A DNA stretch of 32,938 bases. Source: Planctomycetota bacterium. GTDB lineage: Bacteria > Planctomycetota > Planctomycetia > Pirellulales > UBA1268. The notes under the pieces are model-generated. The model worked only from the letters and a program-made list of their open reading frames with translations, was not told the DNA's origin and made no database searches. Made by a program: the position numbers and the translations under genes. The DNA is taken from the NCBI GenBank assembly GCA_016872925.1, contig VGYR01000011.1, positions 1 to 32,938 on the forward strand, written 5' to 3'. Within the stretch, counting starts at the first letter, position 1; each line of letters opens with the position of its first letter. Shown here one piece after another: positions 16,301 through 26,774 of this stretch.

Positions 16301-17125
16301 TTCGAAACGTTGCTCGAAGGACTTCGCACCCGCGATGGCCAGCTCGCGTCGCAGTTCTTCGTGGCCGACACGTACCTCGCCCTGGGCACGAGCAAGCCGC
16401 TGGGCACGTCCGTCTCGAAGGCCACGGCGGACGAGTTTCTGGCCCGCGCGGCGGACGTGTTTACGACGCTCCTGGCCCGCCAGAACGAAACAGGAACGCC
16501 CGCGGAGTCCCGCGCCGAAATCGTTCGGCTCGAGCCGACGATCCGGCGGCGGTTGGCCACGATCCGCAAGCAGCAGGGCCGGTGGGACGAGGCCCAGGCG
16601 GAGATCGACTGGATCCTGTCCGACCCCCAGCGGCGCAACTCCCTGGACGTTCAGCGGGAGGCCGCCGAAGTCCTCACCGCGGCCGGCCTCGCCGTCGCCG
16701 CCGAAGATCCGGCGAAGGCGGATGGCCTGCTCCGCGAGGCGGCCGCCGGCCGCTCGTCAGCCGCCGCTCCGATCTGGGGCTGGGCCGGAATCGCCACCAA
16801 GCTGGCCCGGCAGGCCTTCGCAGCCGACGACGCGCCGGCGCTCAAGGCACGGGAGATGTTCTTCGACGCCCGGATCCGCGTCGCCCAGACGCTCCTCGAG
16901 CGGGCCCGGCTCCCGGGCCAGGCGGATCGGGCGCAGCGGCTCGAGGCGGCCACGTCGGCGATCGTGATGACCCGCAAGCTCTATCCGGACCTGGGCGGCC
17001 CGACGACCAGCCGCCGCTTCGAGGCCGTGCTCGAGGACATCCAGCGGGAACAGGGGGCTACTCCCGACGGATTCAAGCAACTCGACCGACAAACCGGTTC
17101 TGCTCCAGCGGCTGCAAACCCATGA
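13358..17125 (+). CDS. Large exported coiled-coil/TPR-like protein, unknown function
   Basis: A 1255-residue protein with a signal peptide (M-R-P-V-R-F-L-P-C-L-V-A-V-I-G-L-V..., about 1-26), so it is probably periplasmic. A long coiled coil occupies about residues 195-385 (LRRIDAEVARIRQPVSAIRD, LKEELESRQRENLTRAARLE, LVLEREIEAAEKPLADVL). The rest is helical with degenerate TPR-like pairs (KYGKLGVASVARLHQGRNEA, RTPLAFLLYEAKRFDEAAAL, RLATIRKQQGRWDEAQAEID). No enzymatic motif is seen. It leads a tight five-gene run with a second TPR protein, ExbB and two ExbD subunits, and its stop overlaps the next start by ATGA. I infer a structural or energy-receiving partner of the Exb complex. The ATG at 13358 is preferred because it gives the signal peptide. 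Confidence 0.85.
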   Translation: MRPVRFLPCLVAVIGLVRPSASPATDVPEPASAAADASFRGLVDALDERRMPDVMLWAVEAADRDPTLSDACRAELPVVRAAALVASSRTEADAQKRSRMLDEAEASIDRFLAASPGGDALIAALSQKGSLLVERGRGTLTQAGRPGADAPQLKREAVALFTKALATLERPAGAPDTTDDSAAPGAAPATSAEDAILRQLRRIDAEVARIRQPVSAIRDRVAAKENDIATVQKAVEDLDREIHACDLEKAALETQVAGNRRSIQQLRGPSQPGKGDERKDARRLKEELESRQRENLTRAARLEQETLALAQRFKELEQQRRQKLGERRKPDAELARLTKELLVLEREIEAAEKPLADVLEPALRDQEALRAKLLQTRLLAAEVRFETSRAYDPGTPEWKAAVEASTAGHRELVEKYGKLGVASVARLHQGRNEALLGHHAAALATLAPLYSLEAASGQPLAPLAVSLKTEALALALESWRATQQYRDLTGDLPFDVAAYRRNPLLRFALAPAKGGKPDPHLAAVKYRTALLLDARAAELAEQDEQAAALLRQDAVKLAREVSRAGREFARDARDLAARLGKDLPDATADDLEMVSADARTAYADMQQSLLDAKRLQGTGQMAEAARAAEQAAADRDRAIGLFEKALAMARDEASRKPGRATDDLDSTMAEADLRTPLAFLLYEAKRFDEAAALAADLAEHHPNATGSRKAAKVGLVSLQALAQQGDEAGRTSARERLISLARRIARTWPAESEGADAFAVLVADALDRGDPGAIGDLITTIPAASPRRPEFAMRLGTALRREAREAAQTASAGRPPDADVARWNSGAAAAIDEGLAAVESAGSLPADAGGKVAVAAALARAQLALEADDLPLVGRILNHPVYGPLTLAEGDSPAFSQGPLADGARALALRYFVETEQPDQVRRVLLAMDKAAGDGADASARLVTNYLAIGRDLQAQLDALTSGPQANSPEAQRQAARLVEGFETLLEGLRTRDGQLASQFFVADTYLALGTSKPLGTSVSKATADEFLARAADVFTTLLARQNETGTPAESRAEIVRLEPTIRRRLATIRKQQGRWDEAQAEIDWILSDPQRRNSLDVQREAAEVLTAAGLAVAAEDPAKADGLLREAAAGRSSAAAPIWGWAGIATKLARQAFAADDAPALKAREMFFDARIRVAQTLLERARLPGQADRAQRLEAATSAIVMTRKLYPDLGGPTTSRRFEAVLEDIQREQGATPDGFKQLDRQTGSAPAAANP

Positions 17126-18240
17126 CCGTGTCTTCAGGATCGCCCCCGATGCCTCGGCGCCTCTCTTCAGGCCGCGGTCACCCTGCCGTCCTCGCCGTCG
17201 CCTCCTGCCTCGTCGGCCTCGTCGCCCACGCCGGTGAGTCGACCGCCGAAGTCCACCGCGTCGGGGGAGGCGTCGTCCGGGGTGAACTCGCCGAGTTGTC
17301 TCCGACCGCGGTCGCGGTCACCACGCAGACGGGCAGCACCGCCCGAATCCCGATCGAGGACGTCGGCTTCGTGCGATTCGCCGACGAGCCGGAGGCGCTC
17401 ACCGACGCCCGTGCACTCCTGCTCCGGGGAGACGGTGCCGGCGCTCTCCGGAAGATCGCCACGATCACGGAATCCGACAGAACCACGACCACCACGCCCG
17501 TGCTCGACGAGATCGCATTCGTGAGGGCCGCGGCCGCCGGTCGCGTGGCGATCGCGACCGGGTCCGGCGTCGACCAGGCGGCCGGGGCGCTTCGCGACTT
17601 CACCGCCGCGCATCCCAGGAGCCATCACCTCTACGCGGCCCAGGAGATGCTCGGTGGCGTTCTCTCCCGGGCCGGCCGGCACGCCGACGCCGCGGCCGCC
17701 TACGGTGAGCTCGCGAAGGGGCCGCCGCTGCTGGCGGCGCGGGCGGCGGCGCTCGAGGCCGGACTCGAACTGGCCCAGGGACGGCCCGCCGAGGCGATCC
17801 ACGACTATGAGCAGGCGGCCGCCTCCGCCGCGCAGGTCGAGGGTGAGGCCGGCAGGCGGGCGCGCTTGTCGGCCGATCTGGGCAGGGCCCGGTGCCTGGT
17901 CCTCCTCCAGAAGCCGTCGGAAGCGATTGCGGCCTGCCGCCGCGTGATCGGCGACTGTCGGCCGGATGACACGCGGCTCTTGAGCCGGGGCTACCTGGTG
18001 CTCGGCGCGGCACAGATGCAGAGGGGCGACGCGGATCGTGATGCCGCGGTGTCGCTGTTGACCGTCGATCTCGTCCACAACACGGTGCCCGAGGATCGCG
18101 CCGAGGCGCTCCATCACCTGATCGGCCTCTGGGAGCGGCTCAACCATCCCGAACGGTCCCGGGAGGCGAGGCAGGTGCTGGAGGCGACGTTTCCGAACAG
18201 CCCCTGGACGCGGAAACAACCCGTCGCGAATCCATCGTGA
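17122..18240 (+). CDS. Exported TPR protein of the ExbB/ExbD cluster
   Basis: A 372-residue protein with an N-terminal signal segment (AVLAVASCLVGLVAHAGES, cleavage near residue 38). Next comes a small beta domain (about 40-90: VHRVGGGVVRGELAELSPTA through IPIEDVGFVRF), a pattern common in planctomycete exported proteins. From about residue 120 there are helical TPR-like repeats (AAQEMLGGVLSRAGRHADAA, AGLELAQGRPAEAIHDYEQA, GRARCLVLLQKPSEAIAACR). Its ATG overlaps the previous stop (ATGA), so it is co-translated with the large coiled-coil protein; a second ATG at 17149 would also keep the signal peptide. Function unknown; the context suggests it assembles with the exb-type proteins downstream. 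Confidence 0.82.
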   Translation: MTVSSGSPPMPRRLSSGRGHPAVLAVASCLVGLVAHAGESTAEVHRVGGGVVRGELAELSPTAVAVTTQTGSTARIPIEDVGFVRFADEPEALTDARALLLRGDGAGALRKIATITESDRTTTTTPVLDEIAFVRAAAAGRVAIATGSGVDQAAGALRDFTAAHPRSHHLYAAQEMLGGVLSRAGRHADAAAAYGELAKGPPLLAARAAALEAGLELAQGRPAEAIHDYEQAAASAAQVEGEAGRRARLSADLGRARCLVLLQKPSEAIAACRRVIGDCRPDDTRLLSRGYLVLGAAQMQRGDADRDAAVSLLTVDLVHNTVPEDRAEALHHLIGLWERLNHPERSREARQVLEATFPNSPWTRKQPVANPS

Positions 18241-18271
18241 GCCGCCCTTCCGTGCGCCGCAGCCCGCACGG

Positions 18272-18277
18272 TACATT
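18272..18277 (+). promoter_or_regulatory. Candidate -10 element upstream of exbB
   Basis: TACATT, 52 bases before the exbB ATG, in an 89-base gap. It may give the Exb subunits an internal promoter; no -35 box is evident. Confidence 0.25.
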
Positions 18278-18316
18278 CCCCGTGGTCGGTGTCGTGGCGA
18301 CGGTGTGATCCGTTTC

Positions 18317-18323
18317 GGAGGAG
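18317..18323 (+). promoter_or_regulatory. Strong Shine-Dalgarno of exbB
   Basis: GGAGGAG, 6 bases before the ATG at 18330; it decides the start codon. Confidence 0.7.
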
Positions 18324-18329
18324 TGCATC

Positions 18330-19148
18330 ATGGTGGCGGGTGTGAGAACCACGAGGCGGCGGCACGGCGGCGGCCTGGCATGGCTGGGCCGGATGGCGGT
18401 CGCCGCCTGCCTGCTGGGGGTCTGGGGGCCGACCGTGTCGCTCGTCGCCCCCACCGCTGCCGTCGCCCAGGATCAAGCCGGCGAGATCACGGGGGATGAA
18501 CCGGCCACGCAGCCCGCCGGCAAGAGTTACCTCACGTTTCTCGTCGAGGCCCTGGGCATCAAGTACGTCATCATCTTCCTGCTGCTCTCGTTCGGCCTGG
18601 TGGCCCTGCTGGTGATGTGCTCCATGCAGTTTCGGAGGTCGGTCCTGATGCCGGACGGCCTGGCGCAGCAGTTCGAGCAGCATCTCGAGAAGAAGGAGTT
18701 CCAGCAGGCCTACGAACTGGCCCGCAACGACGACTCCTACCTCGGCCGCGTGCTGGCGGCGGGGATGGGCAAGTTGCAGGCGGGCTATCCGGCCGCGGTC
18801 GAGGCGATGCAGGCTGCGGAGAGCGAGCAGGCGATGACCCTGGAGCACAAGATCAGCTTCGTCTCCCTGGTCGGGGCGCTGGCGCCGATGTTCGGGCTGC
18901 TCGGGACCGTCGACGGCATGGTCACGGCCTTCATGAAGATCGCGCAGAGCACCACGACCCCGAAGCCGAACGAACTCGCGACCGGCATCAGCCAGGCACT
19001 CGTCACCACGCTGATCGGCCTGTGGCTCGCGATTCCCGCCATCGCCTGCTACGCGGTGTTCCGCAACTGGCTGCAGCGGTTCAACGCCGACGTCGACGAC
19101 GAGGCCATGCGGCTGATGTCGCGGTTCCAGGGCATGGGCAAGAAGTGA
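18330..19148 (+). CDS. exbB: MotA/TolQ/ExbB-family proton channel protein
   Basis: A 272-residue inner-membrane protein. It has a long N-terminal signal-like segment (about 20-47, ending A-V-A-Q), then the first channel helix (YVIIFLLLSFGLVALLVMCS, about 71-90), a cytoplasmic region, and the two C-terminal helices of the MotA_ExbB domain (VSLVGALAPMFGLLGTVDGM and TTLIGLWLAIPAIACYAVF). The GLLGTVxGM motif is the family signature. ExbB pentamers with an ExbD dimer convert proton flow into mechanical work on periplasmic or outer-membrane partners. The cleavable-looking N-terminal signal is a variation common in planctomycete and other ExbB paralogues. The symbol is by family; the true partner is unknown. 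Confidence 0.93.
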   Translation: MVAGVRTTRRRHGGGLAWLGRMAVAACLLGVWGPTVSLVAPTAAVAQDQAGEITGDEPATQPAGKSYLTFLVEALGIKYVIIFLLLSFGLVALLVMCSMQFRRSVLMPDGLAQQFEQHLEKKEFQQAYELARNDDSYLGRVLAAGMGKLQAGYPAAVEAMQAAESEQAMTLEHKISFVSLVGALAPMFGLLGTVDGMVTAFMKIAQSTTTPKPNELATGISQALVTTLIGLWLAIPAIACYAVFRNWLQRFNADVDDEAMRLMSRFQGMGKK

Positions 19149-19191
19149 TCCGGGGCGGCCGCCGCGCCGCCGAAAGGAAGCAGCCTCGCGC

Positions 19192-19635
19192 ATGGCACGC
19201 AGGAAGTCCTCCGGTCCTTCCCAGACCGAGATCGACATGACGCCGATGATCGACGTCACCTTCCAGCTGATCACCTTCTTCGTGTTCACGCTGAACTTCT
19301 CGGAGGCCGTCACCGACGACCGGATTCAGCTCCCGATGAGCCAGCTCGCGAAGCCCGCGGAAGGCCCGCCGGCGGACCCGATCACCCTCCAGGTGATGAA
19401 CGACAGCCGGGTGATCTATGCCGGCGAGCCGGTCTCCCTCGAGGACATCGGCGGGTACCTCGAGAACGAGAAGCGGGTGATGATCGCGGCCGGCAAGGAG
19501 CCCAACGCGGCCACCATGGTCATCCGGGCGGATGGCCGATCCCGCACCGGCGACGTGCAGCGGCTGATCGCCGTCTGCCAGGAGAAGGGGTTCGAGCGGT
19601 TCGTGCTGCGGGCCGAATACGACGAGCGCAGGTGA
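19192..19635 (+). CDS. exbD: ExbD/TolR-family protein, first copy
   Basis: A 147-residue single-pass protein. The N-terminus is short and basic, then T-E-I-D-M-T-P-M-I-D-V-T-F-Q-L-I-T-F-F with Asp21 as the protonatable residue in the membrane helix, followed by a periplasmic TolR-like domain (DPITLQVMNDSRVIYAGEPV ... MVIRADGRSRTGDVQRLI). ATG start, 43 bases after exbB. It forms the stator channel with ExbB. Confidence 0.94.
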   Translation: MARRKSSGPSQTEIDMTPMIDVTFQLITFFVFTLNFSEAVTDDRIQLPMSQLAKPAEGPPADPITLQVMNDSRVIYAGEPVSLEDIGGYLENEKRVMIAAGKEPNAATMVIRADGRSRTGDVQRLIAVCQEKGFERFVLRAEYDERR

Positions 19636-19648
19636 GGTCGAGCCGCAC

Positions 19649-20122
19649 GTGGTCAGGCAGCGTGAAGAACTCCCGAGCCGGATCGCCATCGACATGACGC
19701 CGATGATCGACGTCGTGTTCCAGCTGATCACCTTCTTCATGCTCACGCTCAAGACCGTCGTCACGGAGGGGGACTTCGACATCAAGATGCCCCGCGGCAC
19801 GGCCGCCGGTGCCGCCCTCGACGACCCGTTGCCACCGGTTCGCGTGCGGATGACCGCCGGCCCCGGCGGGGAGCGGACGAGCCTGACGATGAACGGGCAG
19901 AACGTGGCCGACTTCGACGAGCTCCGCAGCCGGATCATCGACCTGGTGGGCACCGGTCCCGGTTCCAACGCGGACCGCACCGAGATCGAACTCGACTGCG
20001 ATCCCGGCCTGACCTACGACAACGTGATCCGCGCCATCACGGCGGTGTCGGGCAAGGTCGAGCCGGACGGCACGGTCATCGACCTGATCAAGAAGATCAA
20101 GTTCGCACCGCCGAAAAAGTAG
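19649..20122 (+). CDS. exbD: ExbD/TolR-family protein, second copy
   Basis: A 157-residue paralogue of the preceding gene. It has the same membrane signature, I-D-M-T-P-M-I-D-V-V-F-Q-L-I-T-F-F-M (channel Asp20), and a diverged periplasmic domain (PPVRVRMTAGPGGERTSLTM, EIELDCDPGLTYDNVIRAIT). Two different ExbD proteins behind one ExbB suggest a heterodimeric ExbD. It starts at GTG 19649, 13 bases after the first copy. The stop codon TAG forms the first bases of a dispersed repeat, and the last codons are duplicated about 124 bases downstream. Confidence 0.93.
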   Translation: MVRQREELPSRIAIDMTPMIDVVFQLITFFMLTLKTVVTEGDFDIKMPRGTAAGAALDDPLPPVRVRMTAGPGGERTSLTMNGQNVADFDELRSRIIDLVGTGPGSNADRTEIELDCDPGLTYDNVIRAITAVSGKVEPDGTVIDLIKKIKFAPPKK

Positions 20123-20290
20123 CGCGGGTTTCCCACCCGCGGGCACCCCACGTCCGGCTCGCTGCCCGAACAGGTTGAAAAACCTGTTCTACGTCTCCGT
20201 AGCGCGGGTTTCCAACCCGCGGAAAATATTCGACCGCCGAAAAAGTAGCGCGGGTTTCCAACCCGCGGGCACCCGAGGTCCGGCCCGCTT
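20107..20290. repeat. Repeat cluster with tandem duplication of the exbD 3' end
   Basis: Three copies of the GCGGGTTTCCAACCCGC palindrome lie at 20121-20142, 20199-20221 and 20246-20268, with a variant palindrome AACAGGTTGAAAAACCTGTT at 20169-20188. The segment ACCGCCGAAAAAGTAGCGCG (last exbD codons plus repeat start) at about 20107-20126 recurs at about 20232-20251, and similarity continues through the gggcaccc and gtccggc sequences that follow, about 50 bases in all. The block lies between convergent exbD and xerD and could act as a bidirectional RNA hairpin region; no U-tracts are present. Confidence 0.8.
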
Positions 20291-20300
20291 TCTCGACGTC

Positions 20301-21263
20301 CTACCGCCGCGGGTGGAACCTGCCGTGCACGGCCTTGAGGCGGCCGGCGTCGACGTGCGTGTACCGCTGCGTGGTGGCGATGCTCGCATGGCCGAGCATC
20401 TCCTGCACGTGCCGGAGATCGACGCCGCCGGCCACGAGGTGCGTCGCGAAGCTGTGCCGCAGCGTGTGCGGACCGATGTCGCTCGGCACCCCGGCCCGCT
20501 CGGCGTGCAGCCGCACGATCTCCCAGATCCGCATCCGGGAGAGGCGATTTCCACGGCTCGACAGCACCGCCCAGGCGGGCTGGCCGGCCGCCCGGGCCGC
20601 GAACGCCTGCCGGGGGCCGTCGAGCCACTGCCGCACCGCGGCCACGGCCCGACGGCCGAGGGGCACGACCCGCTCCTTGCTTCCCTTGCCGCGGCAGGTG
20701 CAGAACGACTCCGCCAGGTGCACGTCACCGATCCGCAGCGTCGACACCTCCGATGCCCGACAGCCGGTCGCGTAGAGCAGCTCGAGCAGCGCCCGGTCAC
20801 GGCAGGCGCTCGGCGAGGCTCCCTCGGGGCTCGTCAGCAGCCGGTCGACCTGCTCCGGCGACAGCGTGCCGGGGATCGCGTCGTCCCGCCTGGCCGCGGC
20901 GATCAGCTCGGCGGGGCTCTCCGCCACCACACCCTCGAGCTGGAGGAAGGCGTAGAAGGTCTTCAGCGTGGCCGCCTGCCGGGCGACGCTGGCCGACGCC
21001 AGCCCCTTGGCGGCGAGTGCCGCGAAGTAGTCGCCCAGGTCGTGGACCTTCAGCGTCGCGGGCGAACGGCCCCCGAGCCAGGCCGCGAAGTCGCGGAGGT
21101 CGCGGCGATACGCCGCCTGCGTGTTGACCGAGAGGCCGCGCTCGTGGCGGATGTAGTCGAGAAACCGCTCGACGAGCAGTTCGGCGCCCCCTCCGGCCAC
21201 CGCCGAGGGGCCCGCGTCGAAGAGGATCTTCCGCGTGCGTCGCGGCTGCGGCGAGTCGGGCAT
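20301..21263 (-). CDS. xerD: Tyrosine recombinase XerD/XerC type
   Basis: A 320-residue site-specific recombinase, probably acting at the chromosome-dimer resolution site near the terminus. The N-terminal core-binding domain (LVERFLDYIRHERGLSVNTQ) is followed by a catalytic domain with every active-site residue: Arg169 (G-C-R-A-S-E), Lys193 (G-K-G-S-K-E-R), His266 and Arg269 (H-T-L-R-H-S-F), His292 (L-G-H-A) and the nucleophile Tyr301 (T-Q-R-Y-T-H-V). Xer proteins are usually about 300 residues; the extra 20 are at the N-terminus. The ATG at 21263 is the only start giving a normal N-terminus. It lies 73 bases downstream of metH. No dif-like site is seen in the window. XerC and XerD cannot be told apart without comparison. 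Confidence 0.92.
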   Translation of the reverse strand: MPDSPQPRRTRKILFDAGPSAVAGGGAELLVERFLDYIRHERGLSVNTQAAYRRDLRDFAAWLGGRSPATLKVHDLGDYFAALAAKGLASASVARQAATLKTFYAFLQLEGVVAESPAELIAAARRDDAIPGTLSPEQVDRLLTSPEGASPSACRDRALLELLYATGCRASEVSTLRIGDVHLAESFCTCRGKGSKERVVPLGRRAVAAVRQWLDGPRQAFAARAAGQPAWAVLSSRGNRLSRMRIWEIVRLHAERAGVPSDIGPHTLRHSFATHLVAGGVDLRHVQEMLGHASIATTQRYTHVDAGRLKAVHGRFHPRR

Positions 21264-21336
21264 GCGTGGCCTGCGGTTGGGCGTCGATCGGTCGCTGGCC
21301 CCGCGGACGCCGGCGGCGCCGGGGCCAGGCAGACCG

Positions 21337-25035
<3,699 letters not shown>

Positions 25036-25099
25036 CGACGATCCGGGGCGGCAATACGGGGGAATCTGCCGAAAATGTGCCGGTCTCCCCGGCGACACG

Positions 25100-25105
25100 A
25101 TCATA
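25100..25105 (-). promoter_or_regulatory. Candidate -10 element for metH
   Basis: TATGAT on the minus strand, 64 bases before the metH ATG. The -35 position holds TATGCC, a poor match. The 217-base divergent gap also contains TATAAC at 25141-25146 on the plus strand, a possible -10 for the opposite operon. Confidence 0.3.
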
Positions 25106-25252
25106 GGCAACACTGCGGGCTCGGCATACTGTGCCGGCTTTATAACGCGTTTCAGCCCGGTCGTCGCTGCGGCCTGGGCAGGCTCCCTTCCCGGGGGCCC
25201 GACCGCTCAAGGGGCGCCGCACGTCGCGTCGATCCTCCCGCGAGGGTTCGTC

Positions 25253-25552
25253 GTGAAGGTCATCGCCCGCATTCCCGCGCTCGAGCCGAACGCCGATCCC
25301 GCGCCCCGCGGCATGGATCCGCCTGCCACCGGCGTCGACGACGCCCTGGTCGACCCCGGCCGCCGGCTCCCGCGGCGGCGCAGAAGCCAGCGGCAGTTTC
25401 CGATCGCCTCGGTCACCGTTCTCGCCCTCCTGGCGGCGTTCGCCTGGTCGATGGTGTCGTGGAACGAGTCCCGACGGCTCGAACGCGCCCGGGCGGAGCG
25501 CGTCGCCCGCGTACAGGCATCCCAGGCCCCTCCTGGAACCATGTCGCGATGA
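25253..25552 (+). CDS. Small single-pass membrane protein of the AAA-ATPase cassette
   Basis: A 99-residue protein with one transmembrane helix (about 50-69: PIASVTVLALLAAFAWSMVS), preceded by an Arg-rich stretch (RRLPRRRRSQR) and followed by a short charged helix (NESRRLERARAERVARVQAS). The basic cluster suggests that the N-terminal half is cytoplasmic. I do not recognise a family. The GTG at 25253 follows a GAGG and gives a compact protein; the open frame to its left is antisense to metH. The stop overlaps the next start (ATGA), so it belongs to a co-translated trio with two nucleotide-binding-like proteins. Confidence 0.65.
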   Translation: MKVIARIPALEPNADPAPRGMDPPATGVDDALVDPGRRLPRRRRSQRQFPIASVTVLALLAAFAWSMVSWNESRRLERARAERVARVQASQAPPGTMSR

Positions 25553-26142
25553 CGCTCGACGCGCTCGATCAGGCGTTCATCGACCGGTGGTCGACCATGC
25601 TGGCTGGAACCGATCCGCCGCCGGCGCCGGTGAGCGAGGTGCCACCGCCGCCTCCCGCGCCGCCCGTGGCGACGTCGGCGGCCGAGGAAGAAGCCGCCGA
25701 CGTCGTCGGTCGACTGCTGCAGGCTGCATGGCTCGACTGGTGCGCCGTGGCCGACGAGGTCGAAGCGGCCCGCCGGCGCGGGCGACGGGTGATCGCGGTC
25801 GTCGCCTGCGAGCGGTCCGCCGGCTGCACGACGCTCGTCGCCGGGCTCGAACGAATCCTCACCTCCCGGGGTCGCGACGTCGCCGTCACCACCTCGACGG
25901 CCGACGCCGCCGAGGGGCCGACGCACGGCCGCACGATCGTCCTGGTCGATGCGGGCGTCTGGTTTCCACCGGGACGCATCAACCGGGGCCGCCTGCTGAT
26001 CGCCACCGCCGGCTGCGACGCCGCGATCCTCGTGCGGCGAGAAGACCGCCCCGCGCCGGCCGCCTGGTCGCCGGCCCTGGAGGCCATCGGCGTCGAGCCG
26101 CTCGGCGAGGTGGTGGCGTTTGCCCGCGGAGCCGTCCCATGA
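25549..26142 (+). CDS. Degenerate P-loop protein, BY-kinase/ParA-like, unknown function
   Basis: A 197-residue protein. A Pro-rich linker (about 22-40) precedes a compact alpha/beta domain from residue 79: RRVIAVVACERSAGCTTLVA, then TIVLVDAGVWFPPGRINRG and a strand I-A-T-A-G-C-D-A-A-I-L-V-R-R. This is the layout of bacterial tyrosine autokinases and ParA/MinD ATPases (Walker A, then a V-D strand). However, the Walker A region reads A-C-E-R-S-A-G-C-T-T (86-95), with Cys93 where the catalytic lysine should be, and the whole protein has no tyrosine, so tyrosine autophosphorylation is excluded. It may be a pseudo-ATPase that pairs with the active AAA protein encoded next. ATGA overlaps exist on both sides. 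The fold assignment is inference from motif order. Confidence 0.7.
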   Translation: MTLDALDQAFIDRWSTMLAGTDPPPAPVSEVPPPPPAPPVATSAAEEEAADVVGRLLQAAWLDWCAVADEVEAARRRGRRVIAVVACERSAGCTTLVAGLERILTSRGRDVAVTTSTADAAEGPTHGRTIVLVDAGVWFPPGRINRGRLLIATAGCDAAILVRREDRPAPAAWSPALEAIGVEPLGEVVAFARGAVP

Positions 26143-26774
26143 CACCACCCCGTCCGCTGGAACTGACGCCCGCGCAGCAGGCCGCCGCAGCCAAAGTCGC
26201 CTGCGGCGCGAGCCGCGCCGGCACGATAACGCTCCTCTGCGGCCCGCGCGGCGTCGGCAAGTCGCTGGTGCTGGAGGCCGTCGCGGCCGGCCTCGCCCGC
26301 GGCGGCCGCTCGACCGCCATCGGCCGCCCGACGGCAGGGACCGATCCCGCAGGCGACCGCTCACCGCGGGCCGACGTGGTGCTCGTCGACGACGCCCACC
26401 TCGCCGCTGGCCCCGTCCTCGCGGACCTGCTCGACCGCTGCCGCTGCGGCTCGGCGGTCGTGCTCGCCGGTCAGGGCCGGCTGCTGACGCTCGTCGCGCG
26501 GGACAGCCGGATCGAGGAGGCCGTCGCGCTGCGGGCCGTGATCCGCCCCTGCACGGCCGCCGAGTCCGCCGCCATCATCCGCCGAACCGCACGGTCGGCG
26601 CGGTTCGACGATCCGGCAACGGCCACGATCCACGAGATCGCCGCCGCGATCCCCGCCGCCATTCGCCGGCTCGTGGAGCTGGCCGACGTGGTGGCGGAAT
26701 CGCGGGCCGGGCGGCAGATCACGGCCGCCGACGTCGAGGCGATCCACCGCCGCCTCTCACCGCTGGCGGCTTGA
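26139..26774 (+). CDS. ExeA/GspA-like AAA ATPase
   Basis: A 211-residue AAA+ ATPase. It has Walker A G-P-R-G-V-G-K-S (35-42), Walker B V-V-L-V-D-D-A-H (80-87), the ExeA-type sensor segment V-V-L-A-G-Q-G-R-L (107-115; ExeA-like proteins have L-x-G-Q-P-E-L here) and a lid with E-I-A-A-A-I-P-A-A-I-R-R-L-V-E-L-A. ExeA-like ATPases serve type II secretion and also occur in PEP-CTERM/exopolysaccharide loci as a putative secretion ATPase. This protein lacks the C-terminal peptidoglycan-binding region of classical ExeA. Its ATG overlaps the previous stop, and its own stop abuts that of thiO. Catalytic residues are intact, so it is likely the motor of the trio. Confidence 0.85.
   Translation: MTPPRPLELTPAQQAAAAKVACGASRAGTITLLCGPRGVGKSLVLEAVAAGLARGGRSTAIGRPTAGTDPAGDRSPRADVVLVDDAHLAAGPVLADLLDRCRCGSAVVLAGQGRLLTLVARDSRIEEAVALRAVIRPCTAAESAAIIRRTARSARFDDPATATIHEIAAAIPAAIRRLVELADVVAESRAGRQITAADVEAIHRRLSPLAA

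Noticed and set aside
25036-25252. Cobalamin or SAH riboswitch upstream of metH
   Set aside because: I looked on the minus strand for a B12-box or a conserved SAH aptamer core and found neither; only a weak -10 candidate is present.
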